DNA of 11,285 bases from Burkholderiales bacterium (GTDB lineage Bacteria; Pseudomonadota; Gammaproteobacteria; Burkholderiales; Burkholderiaceae_C). The stretch spans positions 1 to 11,285 of the forward strand of contig JAABTC010000031.1 in assembly GCA_011390055.1 (NCBI GenBank). The letters run 5' to 3'. Position 1 is the stretch's first letter. Every line of letters starts with the position of its first letter. Below are positions 1-5,967 of the stretch, piece by piece. Below the pieces are notes generated by a model. That model was not told the origin of the DNA. It did not search any database and saw nothing but the letters and a program-made list of their open reading frames with translations. The translations under genes and the position numbers were made by a program.

Positions 1-775
1 ATGCTGTGCCAGATATTAACGGCACGAAACGCAGCGCTTCGTGATGGCGCCGAGGCCAGCCGTCGGCATCGCGGTCGACGACCACCAGCACCTGGCCGGA
101 ACCCTGCGGATCGCGCATCGGCGCCACCAGCCGGCCGCCCACCGCCAGTTGCTCGAGCCAGTCGGGCGGCACGTCGTCGCCGCCGGCGGCGCAAACGATC
201 GCGTCGTACGGCGCGTTCGGGGGGTGGCCATGGCGTCCGTCGCCGTAGACCAGCCGGACGTTGCCGCGCTCGGTGGCCGCCAGGTTCTCACGCGCCTTGT
301 CGTGCAGCGGCCGCAGGCGCTCGATCGAGATCACCAGGCTCGCCAGGCGGGCCAGCAGCGCGGCCTGGTAGCCGCATCCCGTGCCGATTTCGAGCACGCG
401 CCCGAGGCGACCGGTGCGCCAGGCCTGGCTGTGCTCCCGGGCTTCGAACAGCAGGGCCAGCATGCGCGCCACCACCGACGGTTTGGAGATGGTCTGCCCC
501 AGCCCGATCGGCAAGGATGTGTCTTCATAAGCCTGCGCCACCAGCGCCGTGTCGACGAAACAGTGCCTTGGCACGCTGGCAAACGCCGCCAGCACCGGCT
601 CGCAGGCGACGCCGTCGGCGCGCAGACGCTCGACCATGCGGGCGCGCACCGCAACAGTGTCCAGCCCGAGCCCGAGGCTGCCGCCACCTGCTTCCGGCAT
701 CGACTTGCGGGCCGGTTTCGCGGCGCTCCGCAGGCTGGCCAGCGGCAGTGGGAAGCGGCGCAAAGGGGGGTTCAC
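1..775 (-). CDS. pcm: Protein-L-isoaspartate O-methyltransferase, 3' end cut by the window edge
   Basis: Cytoplasmic repair enzyme that uses S-adenosylmethionine to methylate isoaspartyl residues in aged proteins. About 258 codons are visible and the frame is still open at base 1. Seen: a family-typical central stretch around residues 70-90 (TSLPIGLGQTISKPSVVARM), then the SAM-binding glycine motif VLEIGTGCGYQAALLA, an acidic residue closing the next strand (SLVISIERL), and the C-terminal VGGRLVAPM and LRFVPLISGT blocks. The usual SGY of motif I is CGY here. The GTG start at 775 overlaps the surE stop (GTGA), which argues for coupled translation. An in-frame ATG at 700 would remove 25 poorly conserved residues and is the main alternative. 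Because the C-terminal FVPL block is already present, only a short tail is probably missing. surE-pcm adjacency is common in proteobacteria, often followed by nlpD and rpoS, which would lie left of this window. Confidence 0.93.
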   Translation of the reverse strand, partial: MNPPLRRFPLPLASLRSAAKPARKSMPEAGGGSLGLGLDTVAVRARMVERLRADGVACEPVLAAFASVPRHCFVDTALVAQAYEDTSLPIGLGQTISKPSVVARMLALLFEAREHSQAWRTGRLGRVLEIGTGCGYQAALLARLASLVISIERLRPLHDKARENLAATERGNVRLVYGDGRHGHPPNAPYDAIVCAAGGDDVPPDWLEQLAVGGRLVAPMRDPQGSGQVLVVVDRDADGWPRRHHEALRFVPLISGTA

Positions 776-1530
776 GGCGTAGCAGCAACAGCCAGCGCCG
801 CGCGCCATCTGGGCAGCGCGGCGTGGTGGGTCAGGTCGACCTGAAGCGGCGTGATGGAGACGCAGCCGTTTGCGGTGGCGTGGAAGTCGGTGCCCTCGCC
901 GGCCTCACGCACATCGCCCGCCGGGCCGATCCAGTAGATGGTTTCGCCGCGGGGGCTGGTCTGGCAAACCACCGGCTCGCTGGCATGGCGCCGGCCCAGG
1001 CGCGTCACCCGGCGAGGCAACGCCAGCGCATCGGCGCGGTTCGGAATGTTCACGTTCAGCAGCCAGGGGCGGTCGCCCACCGGCAACGCCAGCACGTCCT
1101 CGACGACCGCGCGCGCCACCGCCGCAGCCGCCGCGAGCTCGCCCCAGCCCTTCTCGACCTGCGAAAACGCGATCGCCGGGATGCCGAACAGGAACCCCTC
1201 CATCGCTGCCGCGACGGTGCCGGAGTAGAGAGTGTCGTCCCCCATGTTGGCACCGTTGTTGATGCCTGAAAGCACCAGATCGGGCCGCTGCGGCAACAGG
1301 CCCGTGAGCGCGACATGCACGCTGTCCGACGGCGTGCCATTGACGTAGCGAAAACCATTCGCGGCACGATGCACCGAAAGCGGGCGGTTCAGCGTCAACG
1401 CGTTGGAGGTGCCACTGGCGTTGGCCTCGGGCGCGATCACGTCGATCTCGCCCAGCCCCTGCATGGCCGCCACCAAAGCGGCCAGGCCCGGCGCCAGGTA
1501 GCCGTCGTCGTTTGCAATCAGGATGCGCAT
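772..1530 (-). CDS. surE: 5'/3'-nucleotidase SurE (survival protein)
   Basis: 252-residue metal-dependent phosphatase acting on nucleoside 5'- and 3'-monophosphates in the cytoplasm, linked to stationary-phase and stress survival. Seen: the N-terminal MRILIANDDG with the metal ligands D8 and D9, the S39 region (APEANASGTSNALT), and the signature SGINNGANMGDDTLYSGTV with N91 as the expected fourth ligand. The C-terminal ITPLQVDLT block is also typical of the family. Length matches the roughly 250 residues usual for SurE. The ATG at 1530 starts exactly at the conserved MRILI; longer in-frame starts run antisense through the response regulator and were rejected. There is no good Shine-Dalgarno sequence before the ATG (TGGGTTG), but a TACAAT hexamer lies 6 nt upstream. 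The stop overlaps the pcm GTG start. It is divergent from the response regulator gene across a 124-bp gap. Confidence 0.97.
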   Translation of the reverse strand: MRILIANDDGYLAPGLAALVAAMQGLGEIDVIAPEANASGTSNALTLNRPLSVHRAANGFRYVNGTPSDSVHVALTGLLPQRPDLVLSGINNGANMGDDTLYSGTVAAAMEGFLFGIPAIAFSQVEKGWGELAAAAAVARAVVEDVLALPVGDRPWLLNVNIPNRADALALPRRVTRLGRRHASEPVVCQTSPRGETIYWIGPAGDVREAGEGTDFHATANGCVSITPLQVDLTHHAALPRWRAALAVAATP

Positions 1531-1536
1531 CAACCC

Positions 1537-1542
1537 ATTGTA
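1537..1542 (-). promoter_or_regulatory. Candidate -10 hexamer TACAAT for surE (leaderless?)
   Basis: On the minus strand TACAAT (5 of 6 to TATAAT) ends 6 nt before the surE ATG, where a normal mRNA leader and ribosome site would be expected. A start at the usual distance would fall on or next to the ATG. The hexamer at the matching -35 position is weak (TCGATG, 17-bp spacer), so this is only a candidate. Confidence 0.35.
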
Positions 1543-1606
1543 GGCAGCGCACCACCCCCCATCGATGCACTCGTGCGAAGCGTCACGATGCGCTAGAGTC
1601 GGCCGC

Positions 1607-1616
1607 CAGACGTCTG
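1607..1616. promoter_or_regulatory. Perfect 10-bp palindrome CAGACGTCTG, candidate operator
   Basis: Perfectly self-complementary decamer, flanked symmetrically by CC and GG two bases further out. It lies 8 nt after the candidate TAGAGT -10, where a bound regulator would block the start of the response regulator transcript. Dimeric LuxR/NarL-type regulators bind such sites; autoregulation is an inference. Confidence 0.3.
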
Positions 1617-1620
1617 CGGG

Positions 1621-1633
1621 CAAGGCAGCCTTG
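1621..1633. promoter_or_regulatory. Inverted repeat CAAGG-N3-CCTTG in the regulator leader
   Basis: Five-base arms with a 3-base spacer, 21 nt before the response regulator ATG and just upstream of its ribosome site. It could be a second operator half of the palindrome at 1607-1616 or a short hairpin. It may also be chance in GC-rich DNA. Confidence 0.22.
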
Positions 1634-1654
1634 GCGGCCTGGGGAGCGAGAACA

Positions 1655-2395
1655 ATGACGGTGAAGGTCCTGATCCTCGAAGACAACCCCGTCGCGCGCA
1701 GCTTTCTCTGCCGCGTGGTGCGGGAAAGCTTCAGTGACAGCATCGGCATCACCGAGGCCGGCGACCTGGAAACCGCGCGCCGCCAGATCGGCATCGCCGG
1801 CGGAAGCAGCGGGATGCATGGGGTCGACCCCTTCAAGCTGATCCTGGTGGACCTGGAACTGCCCGATGGCAACGGCATGGACCTGCTGTCGGAACTGGCC
1901 CAATACCCCGCGACCAAGATCGTCACGACCCTGTATTCCGACGACGACCACCTTTTTCCGGCGCTGCAGCGCGGGGCCGATGGCTACCTCCTGAAAGAAG
2001 ATCGTTTCGAGGTTCTGGTCGAGGAGTTGCAGAAGATCGTGCGCGGCCAGCCGCCGCTGTCGCCGGCAATCGCCAGGCGGCTCTTGACCCACTTCCGCCA
2101 GGGCAGCGACACCGAGCGCGGCACCGTGCACGGCGGCTTCACCCGACAAGGCGGCTTCGTCACGAGCAAGCCGGTGCCGCTGGTCGACAAGCCCCTCGAC
2201 CACGACCGGCTCACACCGCGCGAGAGCGAGGTCCTGACGTACCTCAGCAAGGGTTTCACGATCAAGGAGATCGCGAACCTGATGGGCATCAAGTGGTTCA
2301 CGGTCAACGACCACATCAAGTCGATCTACAAGAAGCTGAACGTCTCGAGCCGCGCCGAAGCGGCGGTGCTCGCCAGCAAGCAGGGCCTCGTGTAA
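1655..2395 (+). CDS. NarL/LuxR-family two-component response regulator
   Basis: 246-residue DNA-binding response regulator. Seen: receiver domain 1-130 with acidic pocket E9/D10, phosphoacceptor D66 in ILVDLELPDGNGMDLL, conserved threonine T91/T92 and lysine K114 (GYLLKED). A linker of roughly 35 residues (about 148-183), longer than usual, follows. The LuxR helix-turn-helix is at 184-246 (LTPRESEVLTYLSKG, then KEIANLMGIKWFTVNDHIKSIYKKL). The ATG at 1655 was chosen because GGAG lies 8 nt upstream and the protein then begins directly with the receiver strand MTVKVLILEDN; the in-frame ATG at 1565 would add 30 unlikely residues. It ends 25 nt before the kinase gene, so the two are probably co-transcribed and cognate partners. 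Target genes cannot be read from the sequence. Confidence 0.94.
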   Translation: MTVKVLILEDNPVARSFLCRVVRESFSDSIGITEAGDLETARRQIGIAGGSSGMHGVDPFKLILVDLELPDGNGMDLLSELAQYPATKIVTTLYSDDDHLFPALQRGADGYLLKEDRFEVLVEELQKIVRGQPPLSPAIARRLLTHFRQGSDTERGTVHGGFTRQGGFVTSKPVPLVDKPLDHDRLTPRESEVLTYLSKGFTIKEIANLMGIKWFTVNDHIKSIYKKLNVSSRAEAAVLASKQGLV

Positions 2396-2420
2396 GCCCG
2401 CGCCAGCACGGAGCGCCGGG

Positions 2421-4682
2421 GTGCCCATGTCTGCCCTGCCCCCGACCGCCGACTTCCAGGTCACGGCCCCGGCCGACGCGCAGCGCAGTCCGGCTGCCAG
2501 CCACGATGGGCAGGGCGAGATCATTCCGGAAGGCCCGGCGCACACTGCACGCTGGATCGGCTGGCGCCTGCGGGTTCTGTTGCTGGCCGCGCTCACCGGC
2601 TGCCTGCTGCTTGCGATCCTGGTGCGCGTGCTTGCTGGTGTGCCTGCCCTGCCGCTTGAACTGCAGGGCAACGACGCAGGCATCCTGTCGCTCACCGACA
2701 CCAGCGGCTCGCCGCGCGCGGTGCGCACGCTGATCGATGCCGAGGGCGTGCAAACGCCGATCGACGCCCTGCTGCTGCAACGCTCGGCGCGCTGGCTGAG
2801 CAGCGACGCCGAGCGCGTCTGGCACGCCGCGCAACACGATGCGCTGGCCCGCGCGCTGGCACTCGGCAACGTCCAACTGCAGCTCGACGAAGGCCAGGTC
2901 GTCAGCGTTGTGGCGCAGCCCCATGGCGTGGCGGGATTGGGACCGATGTTCTGGCTTGCCAGCGCGCTGTCGTTGCTGCTCTACGGCGTGACGATGGTGG
3001 TGGTCTTGGTGCGGCCGGTCTTGCGCAACGGTCTGTACGCGGTGATGGCCCTGTCGCAGGTCGGCAATTTGTTGTTCGTGGCCGCCGAGTCGATGCCGCT
3101 GCTCGGCTGGCCGCCCGGCTTCATGCACTGGGATTCGGCATTGCGCTGCACCTTCGACCTGGCCACCGCCGCGGCGCTGGTGCATGCCACCGGCATCCAT
3201 CCGCGGCGTCTGCCCGGTTCGCCCGCGCGGGCGCTGCTGGCGTGGGGCGCAGCCAGCGCCCTGGTGGCGGCGCTGTTGCTCACGGCCTTGCCGAACGTCT
3301 GGTGGTGGACCCAGGGCGTGACGCTCGCCTGCGGCATGCTCGCGCTGCTGCAACTGGGCTGGGTGCAGCAGCTGCAGCCGCACCCGCTCGCGGCGGTGCT
3401 GTGGCGCTTTTGCGCGCTGATGGGCGGCACGCTGCTGTTGCTGACGCTTTCGATCGCGGCACTGGGCGAAGTGACCGCCCGCGGGGGCCAGGCGGTGATG
3501 GTCGGCGCGTCGGTCTGGGTGGTTTTCGTCGCGTCGATGCTGCTGCTGCTGCCGTTCCTCGCGCGGACCCAGCAGCTGATGCGCGAGTTTGCGCTGCTGG
3601 CGGGCGTCAGCGCCTTGGCGACGTCGCTCGATCTGCTCTTCGTGGCGGCCTTCTCGCTGGGCAACCTCGCCTCGTTGGCACTGGCCTTGTTCATAGCGCT
3701 CGGTGTCTATGCCGGGCTGCGCCAATGGCTGCTGAACCAGGTGATGGCGCGTGAGCGCGTGACCACCGAGCGCATGTTCGAGCACCTCTACCGCATCACG
3801 CGCCAGGTGCAGTCACGACCGCAGTCGCTCGGCGAACAGCTCCCGCGCTTGCTGCGTCAGATGTTCGAGCCGCTCGAGCTGCGCCAGCTGGCGCGTCGCA
3901 GCAGCCATGCGCGGGTGGTCGGCGACGGTACGAGCCTGCTGGTGCCGGTCCCGCAGGTTTCGGCCGACGCCACGCCCAAGGTGATCTTGCTCGGCTTCGC
4001 GCAACGCGGGGCGCGCATGTTCACCGCCGACGATGCGCGGCTGGCCGACCGGGTGGTGGATCTGCTCGCGCGCGCGCTGGCTTTCGACCAGGCGGTCGAG
4101 CGCGGCCGCAGCGAGGAGCGTGTGCGCATCGCCCAGGACCTGCACGACGACATCGGCGCCCGTTTGTTGACCCTGATGTACCAGGCGCCGACGCGTGAGA
4201 TGGAAGACTACCTGCGCCACACGCTGAAGGACCTGAAGACGCTCACGCGCGGACTGGCGGCCGCCAACCACCGCCTGTCGCACGCGGTTCCCGAATGGAA
4301 AGCCGACCTCACGCAGCGCCTGGCGGCGGCCGACTGCGACGTTGACTGGACCTTCACCTGGGACAACGATCTGGAACTGGGCATCGTGCAGTGGTCGGCG
4401 ATCACGCGTGTGCTGCGCGAGCTCGTCAGCAACACCATTGCCCATGCGCAAGCGCGACGCATGCAGATCGACGGCGTCCTGGAAAACGGGATCCTCACGT
4501 TGACGGTGTCCGACGATGGCTGCGGGCGCGAGCCGCAGCTTTGGGCCCATGGGCTGGGCCTGGGCGGCGTGCGCAAGCGCGTCAAGCAACTCGGGGGGCA
4601 CGTGCAGTGGAGCGAGGCCCGGCGCGGCGGGATCGTCTGCCGGGTGGTGGTGCCGTGCAAGGCAGAACCGCCACTCGATTGA
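2421..4682 (+). CDS. Multi-pass membrane sensor histidine kinase (HisKA_3 type)
   Basis: About 753 residues. Seen in order: a hydrophilic N-terminus of about 45 residues; a first membrane helix (about 49-71); a probably extracytoplasmic segment of about 100 residues (72-173); about eight further hydrophobic helices between 174 and 435; a helical stretch (436-480); and a region around 500-555 that may be a degenerate GAF-like fold. The catalytic core follows: dimerisation/phosphorylation motif ERVRIAQDLHDDIG with H575, N box ELVSN with N671, G1 box SDDGCG (D698/D699) and G2 box HGLGLGG (711-716). One helix, an outer loop and a multi-helix block resemble 7TMR-DISM-type sensors in layout only. 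The GTG at 2421 has GGAG 7 nt upstream; the ATG at 2427 is an almost equal alternative. The partner is presumably the regulator just upstream. The signal sensed is unknown. Confidence 0.92.
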   Translation: MPMSALPPTADFQVTAPADAQRSPAASHDGQGEIIPEGPAHTARWIGWRLRVLLLAALTGCLLLAILVRVLAGVPALPLELQGNDAGILSLTDTSGSPRAVRTLIDAEGVQTPIDALLLQRSARWLSSDAERVWHAAQHDALARALALGNVQLQLDEGQVVSVVAQPHGVAGLGPMFWLASALSLLLYGVTMVVVLVRPVLRNGLYAVMALSQVGNLLFVAAESMPLLGWPPGFMHWDSALRCTFDLATAAALVHATGIHPRRLPGSPARALLAWGAASALVAALLLTALPNVWWWTQGVTLACGMLALLQLGWVQQLQPHPLAAVLWRFCALMGGTLLLLTLSIAALGEVTARGGQAVMVGASVWVVFVASMLLLLPFLARTQQLMREFALLAGVSALATSLDLLFVAAFSLGNLASLALALFIALGVYAGLRQWLLNQVMARERVTTERMFEHLYRITRQVQSRPQSLGEQLPRLLRQMFEPLELRQLARRSSHARVVGDGTSLLVPVPQVSADATPKVILLGFAQRGARMFTADDARLADRVVDLLARALAFDQAVERGRSEERVRIAQDLHDDIGARLLTLMYQAPTREMEDYLRHTLKDLKTLTRGLAAANHRLSHAVPEWKADLTQRLAAADCDVDWTFTWDNDLELGIVQWSAITRVLRELVSNTIAHAQARRMQIDGVLENGILTLTVSDDGCGREPQLWAHGLGLGGVRKRVKQLGGHVQWSEARRGGIVCRVVVPCKAEPPLD

Positions 4683-4780
4683 AACGGGGAAGCCACCTGC
4701 CGCGCGGCTGCCACCGCAGCCGGACGCAGGCGCACCCGCCTACGCCCGTGGGGCGCGGCCCGCACCACACCCGCGCGCGA
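4683..4780. other. Convergent gap between kinase gene and small Cys protein gene, with two GC hairpins
   Basis: Ninety-eight bases between two convergent genes, without a coding candidate. Two inverted repeats are visible: CGGCTG (4705-4710) pairing with CAGCCG (4717-4722) around a 6-base loop, and GCGCGC (4773-4778) with GCGCGC (4784-4789). The second spans the stop codon of the small gene. Neither is followed by a T-run on either strand, so classical intrinsic termination is not supported, although the hairpins may stabilise transcript ends. Confidence 0.35.
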
Positions 4781-5002
4781 TCAGCGCGCTGGGCCGGAAG
4801 GCGTCTCGCTGTTGCAGGACGGTGCGCAGACCATCTCGGTGCGGCTGAGCACGCGACGCGACTTCAGCTGTCCCGGCTGCCGGTGCTTGCCGCAAAGGAA
4901 GCAGGACCGTGTGTTGCCGGTGCCGAGGAAGGGCGAGCCCGTCGGTTTGGCCGAATAGCGCAAGCCATCGCCGGAAAGCTTGGGGGAGATCACTTTGGTC
5001 AT
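4781..5002 (-). CDS. Small conserved-looking cysteine-motif protein of unknown function
   Basis: 73 residues, not assigned to a named family here. It begins MTKVISPKLS, followed by a well-composed core: RYSAKPTGSPFLGTGNTR, then CFLCGKHR (C34, C37) and a C-terminal CAPSC (C59, C63). A C-x2-C pair plus a C-x3-C pair about 22 residues apart looks like a compact zinc-binding knuckle; metal binding is an inference. The amino-acid composition is far more protein-like than the shadow reading frames around it, and the ORF fills a gap otherwise empty of genes. My impression is that similar short proteins with the TGSPFLGTGNTR-CxxCGKHR pattern occur in other Burkholderiales; this was not checked. The ATG at 5002 has no good ribosome site, only AGG immediately before it, but GACAAT lies 5 nt upstream, so the message may be nearly leaderless. 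It follows arsR on the same strand after 106 bp. Confidence 0.72.
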   Translation of the reverse strand: MTKVISPKLSGDGLRYSAKPTGSPFLGTGNTRSCFLCGKHRQPGQLKSRRVLSRTEMVCAPSCNSETPSGPAR

Positions 5003-5007
5003 GCCTG

Positions 5008-5013
5008 ATTGTC
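5008..5013 (-). promoter_or_regulatory. Candidate -10 hexamer GACAAT for the small Cys protein gene
   Basis: GACAAT (4 of 6 to TATAAT) ends 5 nt before the ATG. TTCACG (4 of 6 to TTGACA) lies 18 bp further upstream. The arrangement mirrors that before surE and arsR. It is a candidate only. Confidence 0.3.
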
Positions 5014-5065
5014 GCCGTTCTCCGGCCCCTTCGTGAATCGGCAAAGTCCGGGGTTGCCATTGCGC

Positions 5066-5087
5066 GCCCGCTGCGCCAAGCACGGGC
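5066..5087 (-). terminator. GC-rich hairpin downstream of arsR, possible terminator
   Basis: On the minus strand GCCCG-TGC, loop TTGGC, then GCA-(bulged G)-CGGGC can form an 8-bp stem with one bulge, about 22 nt after the arsR stop. No T-tract follows, so it is at best a weak or Rho-assisted terminator or a transcript-end stabiliser. A shorter GGCCG/CGGCC hairpin sits directly after the stop codon. Confidence 0.28.
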
Positions 5088-5108
5088 GGCCGAACGCCCC
5101 GCACGGCC

Positions 5109-5498
5109 TCAGCGGAACGATGGCCGCACCAGGCGGTCGGACGGGTCGACACGCGCGTCGTCGTCGAGTTCGATCGCCACCTGGGTGCAGACCGCGCGGC
5201 ACAAGGTGGCCACGCGCTCGCTCTGCAGGCGGTAGTAAATCTGCGTGCCCTCGCGCCGCTTGGACAGAACGCCGCTGCGGTACAACGTGTTCAGGTGCTG
5301 CGACATGTTGGGCTGGGTGGTTTCGATGTTGCCCAGCAACTCGCTGACGTTCTTCTCGCCGTTGCAGACCGCGCTGATGATCTTCAGCCGGATCGGTGTC
5401 GACAACAAGGCAAACAATTCTGCGACCGAGTCGAAGACCCGGTCTTCGCTGTTCTGCAGAGCCGGCTGGGCGGGGTCATGCAAGTCGTGTTTCACCAT
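5109..5498 (-). CDS. ArsR/SmtB-family winged-helix transcriptional regulator
   Basis: 129 residues, the usual size for this dimeric repressor family. Seen: an early helix FALLSTPIRLKIISAV (about 29-44), helix-turn-helix NVSELLGNIETTQPNMSQHLNTLYRSG (about 50-76), and the wing LSKRREGTQIYYRL (78-91), followed by a last helix and a charged tail. The ELCVCDL metal site of the classic arsenite/cadmium sensors is absent (NVSELLG instead). Cysteines are C45 before the helix-turn-helix and C100 and C104 in the last helix; a thiol or persulfide sensing role is possible but unproven. The ATG at 5498 lies 23 nt inside the end of the MaoC-like gene, so the gene may be read as the last part of the box operon. 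It also has its own TACAAT hexamer 5 nt before the start and no ribosome site. The ligand and targets are unknown. Confidence 0.9.
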   Translation of the reverse strand: MVKHDLHDPAQPALQNSEDRVFDSVAELFALLSTPIRLKIISAVCNGEKNVSELLGNIETTQPNMSQHLNTLYRSGVLSKRREGTQIYYRLQSERVATLCRAVCTQVAIELDDDARVDPSDRLVRPSFR

Positions 5499-5967
5499 CG
5501 CCGATTGTAGAAGCAGCCAAGGCGCCGCCCCCGCCGGCCAGCTCGAACAAGCTCGTGGCCTCGAGATCGAGCACCTCGGTGCCCTGCTGGTTGAACAGCT
5601 GCCAGCGCCAGCGCAGGATGCCCAGTGCGGGTTGGCGACGCGACACGCGGATTTCGATCACCGTGGCACGCAAGGAGAGCGCGTCGCCGGCCCGCACCGG
5701 ATACGGCCAGCGGATCTTCTCGACCCCCGGCGAGGCAAACGACTCCGAGCCCTGGAGTGCCGCCTCGACGGCCAGCCGCATCGCCATCGCGCAGGTGTGC
5801 CAGCCGCTGGCGATGAGACCGCCGAACCGGCCTTGTTCCGCGGCCGGCGCGTCGGTGTGAAACCACTGCGGGTCGTAGGCGCGCGCGAAGGCCAGCAACT
5901 CGGACGTCTCGAGCCGGTACGGGCCCGCCTCGATCACCTGGCCGGCACGGAAGTCGGCGAACTTCAT
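5476..5967 (-). CDS. MaoC-like acyl-CoA dehydratase/hydratase (hotdog fold)
   Basis: 163 residues, the size of single-domain MaoC proteins. Seen: hydratase-2 signature around 30-60, with D32 and H37 in YDPQWFHTD (the D-x4-H spacing of the catalytic pair), FGGLIASGWH (48-57) and the helix after it. Family members add water to trans-2-enoyl-CoA, usually giving the (R)-3-hydroxyacyl-CoA, or do the reverse. In this operon it might act on an adipyl-CoA intermediate of benzoate breakdown, but the expected (R) product would not suit the neighbouring (S)-type dehydrogenase, so the substrate stays open. The ATG at 5967 overlaps the dehydrogenase stop (ATGA) with no clear ribosome site, so translation is probably coupled. 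Its last 23 nt overlap the arsR start; the C-terminal 20 residues are glycine/alanine-rich and probably not part of the fold. Confidence 0.87.
   Translation of the reverse strand: MKFADFRAGQVIEAGPYRLETSELLAFARAYDPQWFHTDAPAAEQGRFGGLIASGWHTCAMAMRLAVEAALQGSESFASPGVEKIRWPYPVRAGDALSLRATVIEIRVSRRQPALGILRWRWQLFNQQGTEVLDLEATSLFELAGGGGALAASTIGDGETRLA
5504..5509 (-). promoter_or_regulatory. Candidate -10 hexamer TACAAT for arsR (leaderless?)
   Basis: TACAAT ends 5 nt before the arsR ATG, between the MaoC-like coding bases. No convincing -35 hexamer is present at 16-18 bp. There is no Shine-Dalgarno sequence (CGGCG precedes the ATG), which makes a start at or beside the ATG conceivable. Confidence 0.3.

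Larger units (their letters stand above)
1531..1654. promoter_or_regulatory. Divergent intergenic region between surE and the response regulator gene
   Basis: This 124-bp gap must hold the start signals of both divergent transcripts. On the minus side there is TACAAT next to surE. On the plus side a weak TAGAGT hexamer (1594-1599) could be a -10, without a convincing -35. Downstream of it are two palindromes, CAGACGTCTG (1607-1616) and CAAGG-CAG-CCTTG (1621-1633), then a good ribosome site, GGAG at 1643-1646, 8 nt before the ATG at 1655. No small ORF or RNA gene is evident. Confidence 0.5.

Noticed and set aside
1..1269. 422-codon plus-strand ORF over pcm and surE
   Set aside because: It is arginine/proline-rich low-complexity translation opposite two clear genes.
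1531..1926. N-terminal extension of SurE to a start at 1926
   Set aside because: It would run antisense through the regulator gene; SurE proteins begin at the conserved MRILIANDDG, which is at 1530.
1583..2869. 428-codon minus-strand ORF opposite the response regulator and kinase start
   Set aside because: It lies antisense to a response regulator with all catalytic residues in place; no domain is visible in it.
2316..3785. 489-codon minus-strand ORF opposite the histidine kinase
   Set aside because: It is extremely rich in Gln, Arg and His, the typical composition of an antisense frame, and lies over a well-supported kinase gene.
4705..4789. Bidirectional intrinsic terminator between the convergent genes
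   Set aside because: Two GC hairpins exist, but neither is followed by a T-run on either strand, so an intrinsic terminator was not called.
5003..5152. Longer start at 5152 for the small Cys protein
   Set aside because: The added 50 residues would overlap the arsR end and lack protein-like composition; the core begins at the ATG at 5002.
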